Below, in pieces: positions 1 through 10,544 of a stretch of DNA of 64,000 nucleotides; the first letter of the stretch is position 1; every line of letters begins with the position of its first letter. Origin of the DNA: Lachnospiraceae bacterium (GTDB lineage Bacteria; Bacillota; Clostridia; Lachnospirales; Lachnospiraceae); the NCBI GenBank assembly GCA_017634975.1, contig JAGBMJ010000002.1:1-64000 (forward strand), read 5' to 3'. The notes under the pieces were generated by a model. It saw nothing but the letters and a program-made list of their open reading frames with translations. It did no database searches and was not told the DNA's origin. A program made the translations under genes and the position numbers.

Positions 1-141
1 CTATTCACAGCCCTTCGTGCTGTGATAGTAACGGGTTTTGCCAATAAAAATCGCCTGGGGCGATGGGCAAAACCCATCTCACTCAAAGTGTTTTGAGTCG
101 TAATCGCGCAGCAAGTGCGCGATTCGACTGTGAATGGTAAC
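1..141. repeat. Multi-hairpin repeat element upstream of gyrB (left end cut by window)
   Basis: Four stem-loops are packed in about 140 bases: 1-11 with 19-28; 33-42 with 66-75, enclosing 50-55 with 59-64; 81-87 with 92-98; and a perfect 9-bp stem 102-110 with 116-124. The outer ends CTATTCACAG (1-10) and CTGTGAATGGTAAC (128-141) are near-perfect inverted repeats, so the whole looks like one unit that starts a few bases before the window. The first hairpin is a close match, in reverse complement, to the solo hairpin at 32505-32540. It contains no plausible gene. It may be a MITE-like or REP-like element, or a structured RNA in the gyrB leader; the sequence does not decide between these. Confidence 0.75.
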
Positions 142-161
142 ACAAAACGAACAGTTTTTGA

Positions 162-2198
<2,037 letters not shown>

Positions 2199-2208
2199 AG
2201 AGGTATTT

Positions 2209-2787
2209 ATGGAGCAAAAGATCAAAAAAGCAGGATTTAAAATGACGGTTATGATGGGTGTGGTATTGAGCCTGTATATGTCATTGTATAACAATTTTAA
2301 TTCCGGAAATTTCAGTCCTGCTATGCTTTTGGTTTCTTTTGTGGTCAGCTTTGTGATCTCTATATTGATCGGTATGATCGTTCCGATGTCGAAGATCTCA
2401 AAGGCTCTGGCGCAGAAGATGCAGCCGGGTCCCGGGCTTCGTGCCGTGGAAGCATTGATCTCCGATGCTATTTATACACCGATCATCACTTTTTTTATGA
2501 TCCTGGTAGTACGTAATCTTGCACCGGTGCTTGTAAGTAAGGCTGCGGAACATGAAGCTTTGGCAAGTGGGGCACCGGCAGACGTGGCTGCAAGAGCAGC
2601 TGCGGGAGCAGCGGCAGAGGTAAGTGCTTCTCTTCCGCCTTTTCTGAATATGTTTATCGGATCTTTTTTGATCTGTTATGCGCTTGGATTCTTCGTGATC
2701 TATGTTGCACAGCCGATCTTAATGAAGATCGCGTTCAAAGGAATCGAGATGCCCGGGCCAGGCGGCCCCGGAAAAAAACCGGAATAG
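2209..2787 (+). CDS. Small integral membrane protein of unknown function
   Basis: This 192-residue protein has about four hydrophobic segments (roughly residues 12-28, 38-60, 90-108 and 148-172). An Ala-rich stretch lies at about 115-145, and the tail is Gly/Pro-rich and basic (MPGPGGPGKKPE). The MSLYNNF and IVPMSK patterns recall the small DUF2798 membrane proteins, but I am not sure of this. It begins 11 bases after gyrB with an AAAGAGG ribosome site and is followed by a terminator, so it is probably the last gene of the gyrB transcript. No catalytic motif is visible, and its function is unknown. Confidence 0.8.
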   Translation: MEQKIKKAGFKMTVMMGVVLSLYMSLYNNFNSGNFSPAMLLVSFVVSFVISILIGMIVPMSKISKALAQKMQPGPGLRAVEALISDAIYTPIITFFMILVVRNLAPVLVSKAAEHEALASGAPADVAARAAAGAAAEVSASLPPFLNMFIGSFLICYALGFFVIYVAQPILMKIAFKGIEMPGPGGPGKKPE

Positions 2788-2796
2788 ATAAATTCG

Positions 2797-2816
2797 AAAA
2801 AGCCGAAAGGCTTTTT
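2797..2816 (+). terminator. Rho-independent terminator after the gyrB transcript
   Basis: AAAAAGCC and GGCTTTTT form a stem around a GAAA loop, with the T run in the 3' arm. It lies 10 bases after the membrane-protein stop and separates the gyrB unit from hflKC. Confidence 0.8.
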
Positions 2817-2958
2817 CTTATGTAAAGGATGAAAATAACGCACTATAGATGTGCGAAAATGTAATATCCTTTTGGTAGTAAGCGTATTATTTCTGTGATA
2901 TATGTGTATTACAGCAGTATCATTACCTGCTGAATAAATAAAAGGGAGGAAGAAAACT

Positions 2959-3906
2959 ATGAGTAATCCGTTTGACAAAAGAGATGTGGATTCTGCAGCA
3001 AAAAGATTTCCGATCAAAAAGTTTGCAGGGATCGCCATAGGAGCAGCAGTCGTATTTTTACTGTTGACCGGCAGTTTCTACAACGTATCCGAGCAGGAAA
3101 ATGCAGTGGTGACCATGTTTGGAAAGGTGGTAAGGACCGATACGGCAGGTCTGTATTTTAAGATACCGCTGATCCAGCAGGTAAAGAAAGTGGATATCAC
3201 GACACATGGTACCGGTGTGGGATACACCATTAGTACGGAAGGCCAGAATATCGCAGATCCAGGCAATGGTATTATGATCACTTCGGACTTAAACCTTCTG
3301 GATATCGATTTTTATCTGGAATACAGAGTATCCGATCCGGTTGCATATCTGTACAATTCCAACAGCCCGGAGGAAATCCTGGAAAATATTGCGCTTTCCA
3401 GTGTACGCTCCGTGGTTGCGGACTATACGGTAGATGAAGCGATGACGACCGCAAAGGGGCAGATTCAGGCAGATGTCAAAGAAGATATGCTGCGGGAACT
3501 GACCGAGCATAACATCGGTCTGACGGTTGTGAACATCACGGTACAGGACAGCGAGCCGCCAACGGACGCGATCAAGCAGGCATTTAAGGCAGTGGAAACC
3601 GCAAAGCAGGGTGCCGATACCGCAAAGAACAATGCATTGGCATATCAGAATGAGCAGATTCCTTCCGCAGAAGCAAATGCCGACAAGATCATACAGAATG
3701 CGGAAGCACAGAAAGCATCCCGTATCGCGGAAGCAGAAGGTCAGGTGGTACGTTTCAACGAAATGTATGAACAGTACAAACTGTATCCGTATATCACCCA
3801 GAAACGTATGTTTTATGAGACAATGGAAGATGTACTGCCCGGTATGAAAGTGATCATCACCGACGGCTCCACACAGACCATGCTTCCGCTGGGACAGTTT
3901 AATTAA
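2959..3906 (+). CDS. hflK: HflK, SPFH/band 7 membrane protein
   Basis: HflK and HflC form a membrane cage that surrounds and modulates the FtsH protease in bacteria where this has been studied. This 315-residue protein has one N-terminal membrane segment (about 21-44) followed by the band 7 domain. Typical motifs are SEQENAVVTMFGKV, GLYFKIPLIQQV and the RSVVADYTVDE stretch. A helical Ala/Glu/Lys-rich region (about 205-260, AEANADKIIQNAEAQKA) forms the coiled-coil arm. The start has a strong AGGGAGGA ribosome site. It is followed 15 bases later by hflC. The pair sits between gyrB and gyrA, which is an unusual location. Confidence 0.93.
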   Translation: MSNPFDKRDVDSAAKRFPIKKFAGIAIGAAVVFLLLTGSFYNVSEQENAVVTMFGKVVRTDTAGLYFKIPLIQQVKKVDITTHGTGVGYTISTEGQNIADPGNGIMITSDLNLLDIDFYLEYRVSDPVAYLYNSNSPEEILENIALSSVRSVVADYTVDEAMTTAKGQIQADVKEDMLRELTEHNIGLTVVNITVQDSEPPTDAIKQAFKAVETAKQGADTAKNNALAYQNEQIPSAEANADKIIQNAEAQKASRIAEAEGQVVRFNEMYEQYKLYPYITQKRMFYETMEDVLPGMKVIITDGSTQTMLPLGQFN

Positions 3907-3921
3907 GGGAGGGCACGGAAT

Positions 3922-4857
3922 ATGAAAACAAAAGGAAAAGTTTTTATCGTTATTCTGCTGATATTGGCAGTGATCGTACTTTTTTCCGGCTGCTATACGG
4001 TAAATCATAACGATGCCGTGATCTTAAAACAGTTCGGAAAAGTAGTCAGCGTACAGAATGCGGAAGGATTGCATTTTAAGATCCCGTTTATTCAGGATAC
4101 ACAAGCGATTTACGTGGGTTCCAGGATCTACGATATCCCGCAGTCGGATGTCATCACCAGAGACAAGAAGTCTATGATCGCGGATGACTATGTCATCTGG
4201 ACGGTAACGGATGTGGTGAAGTATTATCAGACACTGGGCGGGGTATCCGCCAGAGCGGAGGAGCGTATCGATGCAGCAGTTTATAATGCGACCAAAAATA
4301 CGATTTCCTCGATGACACAGGATGAAGTGATCGCAGCCCGCGGTATTACGTTAACGGATATGATCACAGAGGAATCCAACTCGGATATGGCAGGCTACGG
4401 GATCAAGATCCTGACGGCAGAGATCAAGGCGCTGGATCTTCCGGAAGATAACAAGGAAGCGGTTTATGAGCGTATGATCTCGGAGCGTGCAAATATCGCT
4501 GCCGGTTATAAGGCACAGGGTGAAGCGGAAGCCCAGAAGATCCGTAACGAAACGGATAAGGAAGTGACCATTACTCTCGCAAATGCCAATAAAGAGGCGG
4601 AAACGCTTCTGGCGGAAGGTGAAGCAGAATATATGCGCATCTTATCCGAGGCATATAACGATCCGGATAAGGCAGAGTTTTACAACTTTATCCGTTCTCT
4701 GGATGCTCTGAAAGAGTCTATGAAAGGCGAAAACACGCTGATCCTGGATAAGGATTCCGAGATGGCAAAGCTGTTGTACGGAAGCTTTGAACTGAAGGAA
4801 ACCCCTGTACAGAATATGGCTCCGGTACAGACAGAAGAACCGGCCGCAGAAGAGTAA
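3922..4857 (+). CDS. hflC: HflC, SPFH/band 7 membrane protein
   Basis: This is the partner of HflK, 311 residues long. The N-terminal hydrophobic segment (about 7-24) ends in LFSGC, which resembles a lipoprotein cleavage site. If it is cleaved and lipidated, this HflC would be lipid-anchored rather than a bitopic protein. The band 7 domain follows (NHNDAVILKQFGKVV, GLHFKIPFIQ, VITRDKKSMIADDYVIW), then the Ala/Glu-rich coiled coil (GYKAQGEAEAQKIRNE) and an acidic Pro/Glu tail. The ribosome site is GGGAGGG. A strong terminator follows immediately. Confidence 0.93.
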   Translation: MKTKGKVFIVILLILAVIVLFSGCYTVNHNDAVILKQFGKVVSVQNAEGLHFKIPFIQDTQAIYVGSRIYDIPQSDVITRDKKSMIADDYVIWTVTDVVKYYQTLGGVSARAEERIDAAVYNATKNTISSMTQDEVIAARGITLTDMITEESNSDMAGYGIKILTAEIKALDLPEDNKEAVYERMISERANIAAGYKAQGEAEAQKIRNETDKEVTITLANANKEAETLLAEGEAEYMRILSEAYNDPDKAEFYNFIRSLDALKESMKGENTLILDKDSEMAKLLYGSFELKETPVQNMAPVQTEEPAAEE

Positions 4858-4867
4858 TAAAAAAATT

Positions 4868-4894
4868 GCCTTCCCCGAAGGGGAAGGCTTTTTT
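4868..4894 (+). terminator. Terminator after hflC
   Basis: GCCTTCCCC and GGGGAAGGC form a 9-bp stem with a short loop, followed by six T residues. It ends the hflKC transcript. Confidence 0.92.
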
Positions 4895-4906
4895 CTTTCT
4901 ATTTGT

Positions 4907-4935
4907 TTGCAAAATTCCTGTAAAAATGCTATAAT
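4907..4935 (+). promoter_or_regulatory. gyrA promoter
   Basis: TTGCAA at 4907-4912 and a perfect TATAAT at 4930-4935 are separated by 17 bases. This predicts initiation near 4942 and a leader of about 50 bases before gyrA. Confidence 0.8.
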
Positions 4936-4991
4936 ATAACAGATTTCGTGCTAAAAATCAATATGGAAAATCGAAAAAGAGGGAAATTTTA

Positions 4992-7604
4992 ATGAGTGAG
5001 TCCATGAATGATCAGGTATTTGACCGGATCAATAATGTTGACCTGAAAAAAACGATGGAGAAATCCTACATCGACTATGCGATGAGCGTTATCGCTGCCA
5101 GAGCATTGCCGGATGTAAGAGATGGTCTGAAACCGGTACAGCGTCGTATCCTGTTCTCTATGATCGAGCTGCATAATGAGCCGGATAAGCCGCATCGTAA
5201 GTGTGCGCGTATCGTCGGTGATACGATGGGTAAGTATCATCCTCATGGCGATTCTTCCATTTACGGCGCATTGGTCAATATGGCTCAGGACTGGAATCTG
5301 CGTTATCCTCTGGTAGACGGTCATGGAAATTTCGGTTCCGTCGATGGTGACGGTGCCGCCGCGATGCGATATACCGAGGCCAGACTCTCCAAGATTTCCA
5401 TGGAGCTTCTGGAAGATATCAATAAAGACACGGTGGATTTTGTTCCGAACTTTGACGAGACGGAACAGGAGCCGACCGTACTTCCCAGCCGTTTTCCGAA
5501 TCTTCTGGTCAACGGTACCACCGGTATCGCGGTCGGTATGGCGACCAATATCCCGCCGCACAATCTGCGGGAAGTGACGAATGCGGTCGTTAAGATCATT
5601 GATAACCGCGTAAACGAAGACAGGGATACCGAGATCGAAGAGCTTCTGGATATTGTAAAAGGTCCGGATTTCCCGACGGGTGCACAGATCCTTGGAACCA
5701 GGGGTATCCAGGAAAGCTATCGTACCGGCCGCGGCAAGATTCGTATGCGCGGTGTAACGAATATTGAGACACTGCCGAATGGCAAATCGCAGATCATCGT
5801 AACGGAACTGCCGTATATGGTGAACAAAGCAAATATGATCCTGAAGATGGCGGAACTGGTCAAGGCCAAGAAGATTGACGGCATCACCGATATTCGTGAC
5901 GAATCCAACCGTGAAGGTATGCGTGTCGTGATCGAGGTACGCCGCGATGCCAACGCAAATATCATTCTGAATAAACTCTATAAACATACACAGCTGCAGG
6001 ATACCTTTGGTGTGATCATGCTGGCTCTGGTCAATAACCAGCCGAAGGTTATGAACCTGCTTGAGATCCTGCAGGAATACTTAAAGCATCAGGAAGATGT
6101 GGTCACCCGCCGCACACAGTACGATCTGAATAAGGCAGAGGAAAGAGATCACATCGTACAGGGTCTGCTCACGGCGCTCGATCATATCGACGAAGTGATC
6201 AGCATTATCCGCAGCAGCCAGACCACACAGGAAGCAAAGGACCGTTTGCAGGAGCGTTTCGGTCTCACGGAAAAACAGTCCAATGCGATCGTGGAAATGC
6301 GTCTGCGTGCACTGACCGGTTTGGAAAGGCAGAAGCTGGAGGATGAACATGCGGAATTGTTAAAGAGCATTGCAGAATTCCGCGCGATCCTGGCGGATAA
6401 AAAACTGCTGCTTGGCGTGATCCGTACGGAACTGCTGGAGACTTCCGAGAAATTTGGCGATGAGCGGCGTACGGCCATTTCCTTTGATACTTCCGAGATT
6501 TCCTATGAGGATATGGTACCATTGGAAAATACGGTACTGGCGATGACCAGTCTCGGTTATATCAAGCGTATGACCGTGGATAACTTCAAGGCACAGGGTC
6601 GTGGCGGCAAAGGCATCAAGGGTATGACCACCATTGAAGATGACTATATCGAAGACCTGCTGATGACCACGACGCATCATTACATCATGTTCTTTACCAA
6701 CCGAGGCCGGGCGTACCGCTTAAAGGCGTATGAGATCCCGGAGGCCGGACGTACCGCAAGAGGAACGGCGATCGTCAACCTCCTGCAGCTGCAGCCGGAG
6801 GAAAAGATCTCCGCTGTGATCCCGATCGGTGAATATGTGGAAGGTAAGAATCTGTTCATGGTAACCCGCAAGGGTATCGTGAAAAAGACGAGCATTATGG
6901 ACTTTTCCAATATCCGCAAGAACGGTCTGGCAGCCATCAACCTGCGGGATGATGACGAACTGATCGAAGTAAAGCAGACGGACGAAAATACGCATATCTT
7001 CCTGGTAACGAAATACGGTATGTGCATCCGTTTTAAGGAGACGGATGTGCGTGCGATGGGCCGCGGGGCAACCGGCGTGATCGGTATGAACCTGAATTAC
7101 GATGATGAGATCATCGGAATGCAGCTCGATCATCAGGGAGATTCGCTCCTGGTAGTCAGCGAGAACGGTATCGGCAAGCGTTCCCCGTTAGAGGATTTCC
7201 GCTTGCAAAACCGTGGCGGCAAGGGCCTTAAGTGTTATAAGATCACGGAAAAGACCGGTGATCTGGTGGGTGTTAAGGCCGTGACCGATGATCACGAGAT
7301 CATGATGATCACCACAGCCGGTACGATCATCCAGGTACGGATGAGTGAGATTCCGGTACACGGACGAATTACTTCCGGTGTGAAGATGATGAACGTGGAA
7401 GAAAACGTCAAGGTAGCCAAGATCGCCAAGGTGCGGGAAAAGATCAGCGATGGCGTGAACGAATACGATGATCTGGAAGCCGCAGAACAGGAGATGGAAA
7501 AAGAAAAAGCCAATATGCCTGTGGAAATGCCCGATGATTTTGACGACGATGATGATGATATGATCTTCCCGAAGGAAGAGGAAGATAACGACGACGAAGA
7601 GTAA
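4992..7604 (+). CDS. gyrA: DNA gyrase subunit A
   Basis: This is the DNA-cleaving and rejoining subunit of gyrase, 870 residues long. The catalytic tyrosine is Tyr127 in AMRYTEARL. The quinolone-region motif [10 protein letters not shown] has Ser88 (E. coli 83) but Gly92 at the position of E. coli Asp87. The GyrA box is QGRGGKG, a mild variant of QRRGGKG, and lies in the C-terminal beta-pinwheel. The tail is strongly acidic (runs of Asp and Glu), as in many gyrase A C-termini that tune supercoiling. It has its own promoter and terminator, so it is a single-gene unit. GyrA rather than ParC is supported by the GyrA box and the gyrB neighbour. Confidence 0.97.
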   Translation: MSESMNDQVFDRINNVDLKKTMEKSYIDYAMSVIAARALPDVRDGLKPVQRRILFSMIELHNEPDKPHRKCARIVGDTMGKYHPHGDSSIYGALVNMAQDWNLRYPLVDGHGNFGSVDGDGAAAMRYTEARLSKISMELLEDINKDTVDFVPNFDETEQEPTVLPSRFPNLLVNGTTGIAVGMATNIPPHNLREVTNAVVKIIDNRVNEDRDTEIEELLDIVKGPDFPTGAQILGTRGIQESYRTGRGKIRMRGVTNIETLPNGKSQIIVTELPYMVNKANMILKMAELVKAKKIDGITDIRDESNREGMRVVIEVRRDANANIILNKLYKHTQLQDTFGVIMLALVNNQPKVMNLLEILQEYLKHQEDVVTRRTQYDLNKAEERDHIVQGLLTALDHIDEVISIIRSSQTTQEAKDRLQERFGLTEKQSNAIVEMRLRALTGLERQKLEDEHAELLKSIAEFRAILADKKLLLGVIRTELLETSEKFGDERRTAISFDTSEISYEDMVPLENTVLAMTSLGYIKRMTVDNFKAQGRGGKGIKGMTTIEDDYIEDLLMTTTHHYIMFFTNRGRAYRLKAYEIPEAGRTARGTAIVNLLQLQPEEKISAVIPIGEYVEGKNLFMVTRKGIVKKTSIMDFSNIRKNGLAAINLRDDDELIEVKQTDENTHIFLVTKYGMCIRFKETDVRAMGRGATGVIGMNLNYDDEIIGMQLDHQGDSLLVVSENGIGKRSPLEDFRLQNRGGKGLKCYKITEKTGDLVGVKAVTDDHEIMMITTAGTIIQVRMSEIPVHGRITSGVKMMNVEENVKVAKIAKVREKISDGVNEYDDLEAAEQEMEKEKANMPVEMPDDFDDDDDDMIFPKEEEDNDDEE

Positions 7605-7614
7605 ACAACGTAAA

Positions 7615-7649
7615 ACAGTCCACAGCCCGTAAGGTTGTGGACTGTTTTT
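7615..7649 (+). terminator. Terminator after gyrA
   Basis: ACAGTCCACA and TGTGGACTGT form a long stem around a short loop, followed by TTTTT. It lies 10 bases after the gyrA stop. Confidence 0.9.
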
Positions 7650-7708
7650 GTATAGAAATACCATAATTGTTAATCGGTAAAAACGTTTCTGTTATGGGAG
7701 GGTTGATT

Positions 7709-8581
7709 ATGAAGATCACAAAACGAAAAAAAGCATTGTTAGGTTTTGCGGCATCGACCATTCTGGTGCTGGGAGCATGTGGAGATCAGGGTGTACCTGT
7801 ATATGGTGTAGACAGTGTGTATAACAATGAAACACCAGATGTATATGGCATACCATACGATCCGGATCCGGTACCGGAATATGGTGTGGAAATTGACGAT
7901 ACCTATTACGATCCGGACCCGGTACCGGAATACGGTGTTGATTACTATGATCCCTATGAAGATTATCAGGATTACTTTTACAGTACCGGGATCACGGATG
8001 AGATCTTTGCACGTATGGAAGGAAAGTCTTTTAAGGAAGACTGCACGCTTCCGAGAGAGGATCTGTGCTATCTTCATGTGCTGCATAAGAATCTGGAGGG
8101 AGAAACTCTGGAGGGCGAGATGGTGGTCAACAAATACATTGCCGAAGACGTCCTGGATATCATGCTGAAACTGTATGAGGCGGACTATCCGATTGAGCGG
8201 ATCCAATTGGTAGATGATTATGATGCGGATGATGAACTTTCGATGGAAGCGAACAATTCCTCAAGTTTCAATTTCCGCTTTATCTCCCACACTACCAAAG
8301 TATCCAAACATGGTCTTGGACTGGCGGTGGATATCAATACGCTCTATAATCCGTATGTAAAGATGGTGGATGGTGAGCTTTCCATCGAACCGGTCACGGC
8401 AGAACCCTATACCCACCGGGAAGAGGATTTCCCGTATAAGATCGAGAAGGATGATTTGTGCTATCAGCTGTTTATCGAGCATGGTTTTGAATGGGGCGGA
8501 GATTGGGAAAATGCAAAAGATTATCAGCACTTTGAACTCCCGGACGATGTGGTCGAACAGTTATACCCCGGAATGAGGTAA
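7709..8581 (+). CDS. Lipoprotein with Tyr-Gly repeats and a VanY-like D,D-carboxypeptidase (M15) domain
   Basis: This is a surface lipoprotein of 290 residues with a predicted peptidoglycan peptidase domain. The signal peptide ends in LVLGAC with lipidated Cys24. Residues 28-90 are an acidic Tyr/Pro-rich spacer with four YG(V/I) motifs at 32, 46, 58 and 75, two of them in near-identical copies of YDPDPVPEYGV. The C-terminal half is M15-like: zinc ligands fit His201 and Asp208 in KHGLGLAVDI and His274 in DYQHFEL, so D-Ala-D-Ala trimming is likely. ATG 7709 is preferred over 7667 because GGGAGG lies just before it and the signal peptide then starts correctly. The next gene, a radical SAM enzyme, starts 7 bases after the stop. 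Confidence 0.85.
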   Translation: MKITKRKKALLGFAASTILVLGACGDQGVPVYGVDSVYNNETPDVYGIPYDPDPVPEYGVEIDDTYYDPDPVPEYGVDYYDPYEDYQDYFYSTGITDEIFARMEGKSFKEDCTLPREDLCYLHVLHKNLEGETLEGEMVVNKYIAEDVLDIMLKLYEADYPIERIQLVDDYDADDELSMEANNSSSFNFRFISHTTKVSKHGLGLAVDINTLYNPYVKMVDGELSIEPVTAEPYTHREEDFPYKIEKDDLCYQLFIEHGFEWGGDWENAKDYQHFELPDDVVEQLYPGMR

Positions 8582-8588
8582 ACAGAGA

Positions 8589-9665
8589 ATGACAAAAACC
8601 GAAATCAAATTAAAAAACCTGGATACAGTGGCAGAGTACCAAAAGAGGCTCTGTAAAAAGCCGGAGCTGAGGCAGATTTTAGTGGAGCTGACCCTGAAAT
8701 GCAATGAGCATTGTTTCCATTGCGGGAGCAGCTGCAGCGCGGAACAGCCGCATGGCCTGCCTTTGGAAGAGTATAAAAGACTTGTTGATGAGATCAAAGA
8801 TAATTTCTGCGCAAAGGATAAAAGGACCATCATTGCCCTGACCGGCGGGGAACCGATGCTGTATCCGGATTTTTTCCCGTTGATCGAATACATGCATAAG
8901 CAGGGTGTGCCCTGGGGGATGACCAGCAATGCGACCCTGATCACCAAAGAAAACGCAAAGCGTCTGAAAGAATGCGGGTTAAAGAGTATCTCCATCAGTA
9001 TCGACGGTCTGCCGAAAACCCATGATCAGTACCGTGGTCTGAAGAACGGATTTGAATTGGCGCTGCAGGGACTGAAGAATCTGGTAGAGCTGGACTTTTG
9101 CAATACCATGGTCACGACGGTGGTGAACCATGAGAACATTAACGAACTGGACCGGCTGTTTGAATTGTTTGATACGATCGATTTCAATGAGTGGCGTCTG
9201 ACCGGACTGGAGCCGATCGGACGTGCGGAGCTGATGCCAAAGATGCATCTGACTCCCGAAGATAACCGCCGACTGATGGCCTATATCAAAGAAAAACGAC
9301 AGGCCGGTCTTCCGGTGACCTATTCGTGCTGTCATTTCCTGGGTGTCGAAAACGAAGCGGAAGTGCGTGACTGGTATTTTCTGTGCAACGCAGGCATCAC
9401 GGTAGCCAGCGTCCTTGTCAACGGGGATGTCACCGCCTGCCTGGATATTCCGCATAATGAAAAAACGGTACAGGGAAATATTCACGAGACATCATTTACC
9501 GAGATCTGGAACAACCGGTTCGAAATCTTCCGCAGACCGTTGTCCGAACGAAACGCCACATGTGCTGCCTGTCCGGAGGCAAAGTGGTGCCGCGGCGGAG
9601 CGTATCACAGCTGGGATTACGAAAAAGAGCAGCAGAAAGTCTGTATGAAGGGAATCCTGTTCTGA
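8589..9665 (+). CDS. Radical SAM/SPASM enzyme, probable lipoprotein maturase
   Basis: This 358-residue enzyme has the radical SAM cluster motif CNEHCFHC (CxxxCxxC) near residue 37 and the GGEPML SAM-binding motif. The C-terminal SPASM-type region carries at least seven cysteines (CNAG, ACLD, TCAACPEAKWC, VCMKG) for auxiliary iron-sulfur clusters. SPASM proteins usually modify peptides or proteins. The gene is 7 bases downstream of the Tyr-Gly-repeat lipoprotein, suggesting one operon with the lipoprotein as substrate. From memory, an rSAM/lipoprotein pair family (TIGR04133/TIGR04134) has this form, including a CxxxCxxCGS(D/S)C-type motif. The actual reaction is unknown. Confidence 0.85.
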   Translation: MTKTEIKLKNLDTVAEYQKRLCKKPELRQILVELTLKCNEHCFHCGSSCSAEQPHGLPLEEYKRLVDEIKDNFCAKDKRTIIALTGGEPMLYPDFFPLIEYMHKQGVPWGMTSNATLITKENAKRLKECGLKSISISIDGLPKTHDQYRGLKNGFELALQGLKNLVELDFCNTMVTTVVNHENINELDRLFELFDTIDFNEWRLTGLEPIGRAELMPKMHLTPEDNRRLMAYIKEKRQAGLPVTYSCCHFLGVENEAEVRDWYFLCNAGITVASVLVNGDVTACLDIPHNEKTVQGNIHETSFTEIWNNRFEIFRRPLSERNATCAACPEAKWCRGGAYHSWDYEKEQQKVCMKGILF

Positions 9666-9669
9666 GGAT

Positions 9670-10317
9670 CTAATCCAGCCATTCTACACTTTTTACATAG
9701 AATACTTCACACGAGCCGCCTCCGGTATCCGCGCGGCTCGTGGAGCTGTGCCAGAAAAAGGTCCGTGTACCGGAATGACCGTCGATATTGACCAGATAAC
9801 CGGTCAGGCGGATATGATCTCCGGTTTTGATCCGTTTGATCGCTTTTCGTACGGAAGAATCCGTAGCAATCAGGTGATTGTTGGCAGAATGCAGACTTAC
9901 TTCTTCGGTGCTGCCGATTTTTTTCATTTCCTCGTAGCTGTCTACTTTCCAATAATACCAGCGGTTGGACTGTGACCAGTGAAAATCAATCTGTGTATTG
10001 TACTCTGCGACTTTTCCCCAGGCAAGTGCCAGATCTTTGGGCGCCAGTTTATCACCGATACCTGCGCCGCTGTAATTATGGGTGCTGATCACCAATGCTT
10101 CGATGTCATAGGAATAGAGATAGGTAAACGTCAGATCATAGCCATCCAGTGAGATCTGTTCCGAACCATGCGCCTCTGTCTGAAGCGGGTCACGGATCCC
10201 TGCTACCGCACGCTGTTTCCCCGGATCAAGTTGCGGACGCAGATAGATAACCAGTCCGATCAGGACTGTGGCGATGATAAGATAGAGAAGTGCATGATTG
10301 TGTTTTTCCTCATACAT
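9670..10317 (-). CDS. Membrane-anchored extracytoplasmic protein of unknown function
   Basis: This 215-residue protein has one N-terminal membrane segment (about residues 9-27, LLYLIIATVLIGLVIYL) and then a soluble, probably external domain. The domain is rich in Trp and Tyr (FHWSQSNRWYYWKV) and contains GDHIRLTGYLVNI and a C-terminal GGGSCEVFYVKSVEWLD. I recognise this as a conserved but unnamed type of protein and cannot give a function. The start at 10317 is favoured by GAGGAG about 10 bases upstream; an earlier in-frame ATG at 10359 would add 14 residues before the anchor. It is convergent with the radical SAM gene, with only 4 bases between the stops. Confidence 0.75.
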   Translation of the reverse strand: MYEEKHNHALLYLIIATVLIGLVIYLRPQLDPGKQRAVAGIRDPLQTEAHGSEQISLDGYDLTFTYLYSYDIEALVISTHNYSGAGIGDKLAPKDLALAWGKVAEYNTQIDFHWSQSNRWYYWKVDSYEEMKKIGSTEEVSLHSANNHLIATDSSVRKAIKRIKTGDHIRLTGYLVNIDGHSGTRTFFWHSSTSRADTGGGSCEVFYVKSVEWLD

Positions 10318-10383
10318 AGTCAAAAAAATCTCCTCACAAAATAATGATAACATACACACCGGAATAATGCAAAAGAAGACGTG

Positions 10384-10430
10384 GGGACGGTCCTGCCGTC
10401 CTCATTTTTTGAGGACAGAAGGACCGTCCC
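10384..10430. repeat. GGGGACGG-family hairpin, compound form
   Basis: GGGACGGTCC (10384-10393) pairs with GGACCGTCCC (10421-10430), and an inner GTCCTCA pairs with TGAGGAC around a T-rich loop. It lies between the divergent gene ending at 9670 and pgi. It is one member of the family also seen at 12152, 15148, 20727, 27222, 51245 and 63728. Confidence 0.8.
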
Positions 10431-10451
10431 TGCGTCCTCACATGTCATCAC

Positions 10452-10480
10452 TTGAATATCGGCGCATAATCAAGTATAAT
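10452..10480 (+). promoter_or_regulatory. pgi promoter
   Basis: TTGAAT at 10452-10457 and TATAAT at 10475-10480 are separated by 17 bases, just downstream of the compound hairpin and about 65 bases before pgi. Confidence 0.75.
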
Positions 10481-10544
10481 ATTCTGCGTGAAAACTGTCC
10501 GTAAGTCGGGACAGAGTCAGAAAAAGATACGGAGGAAATAAGAA

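Noticed and set aside
2700..3038. Minus-strand open frame opposite the gyrB-hflK gap
   Set aside because: Composition is unlike protein, and it overlaps a terminator and the start of hflK; it is a shadow frame.
4866..4890. hflC terminator as a member of the CTTGCCTTCCCC repeat family
   Set aside because: It shares the TTGCCTTCCCC start, but it has no GGATGAGG tail and is fully explained as a terminator.
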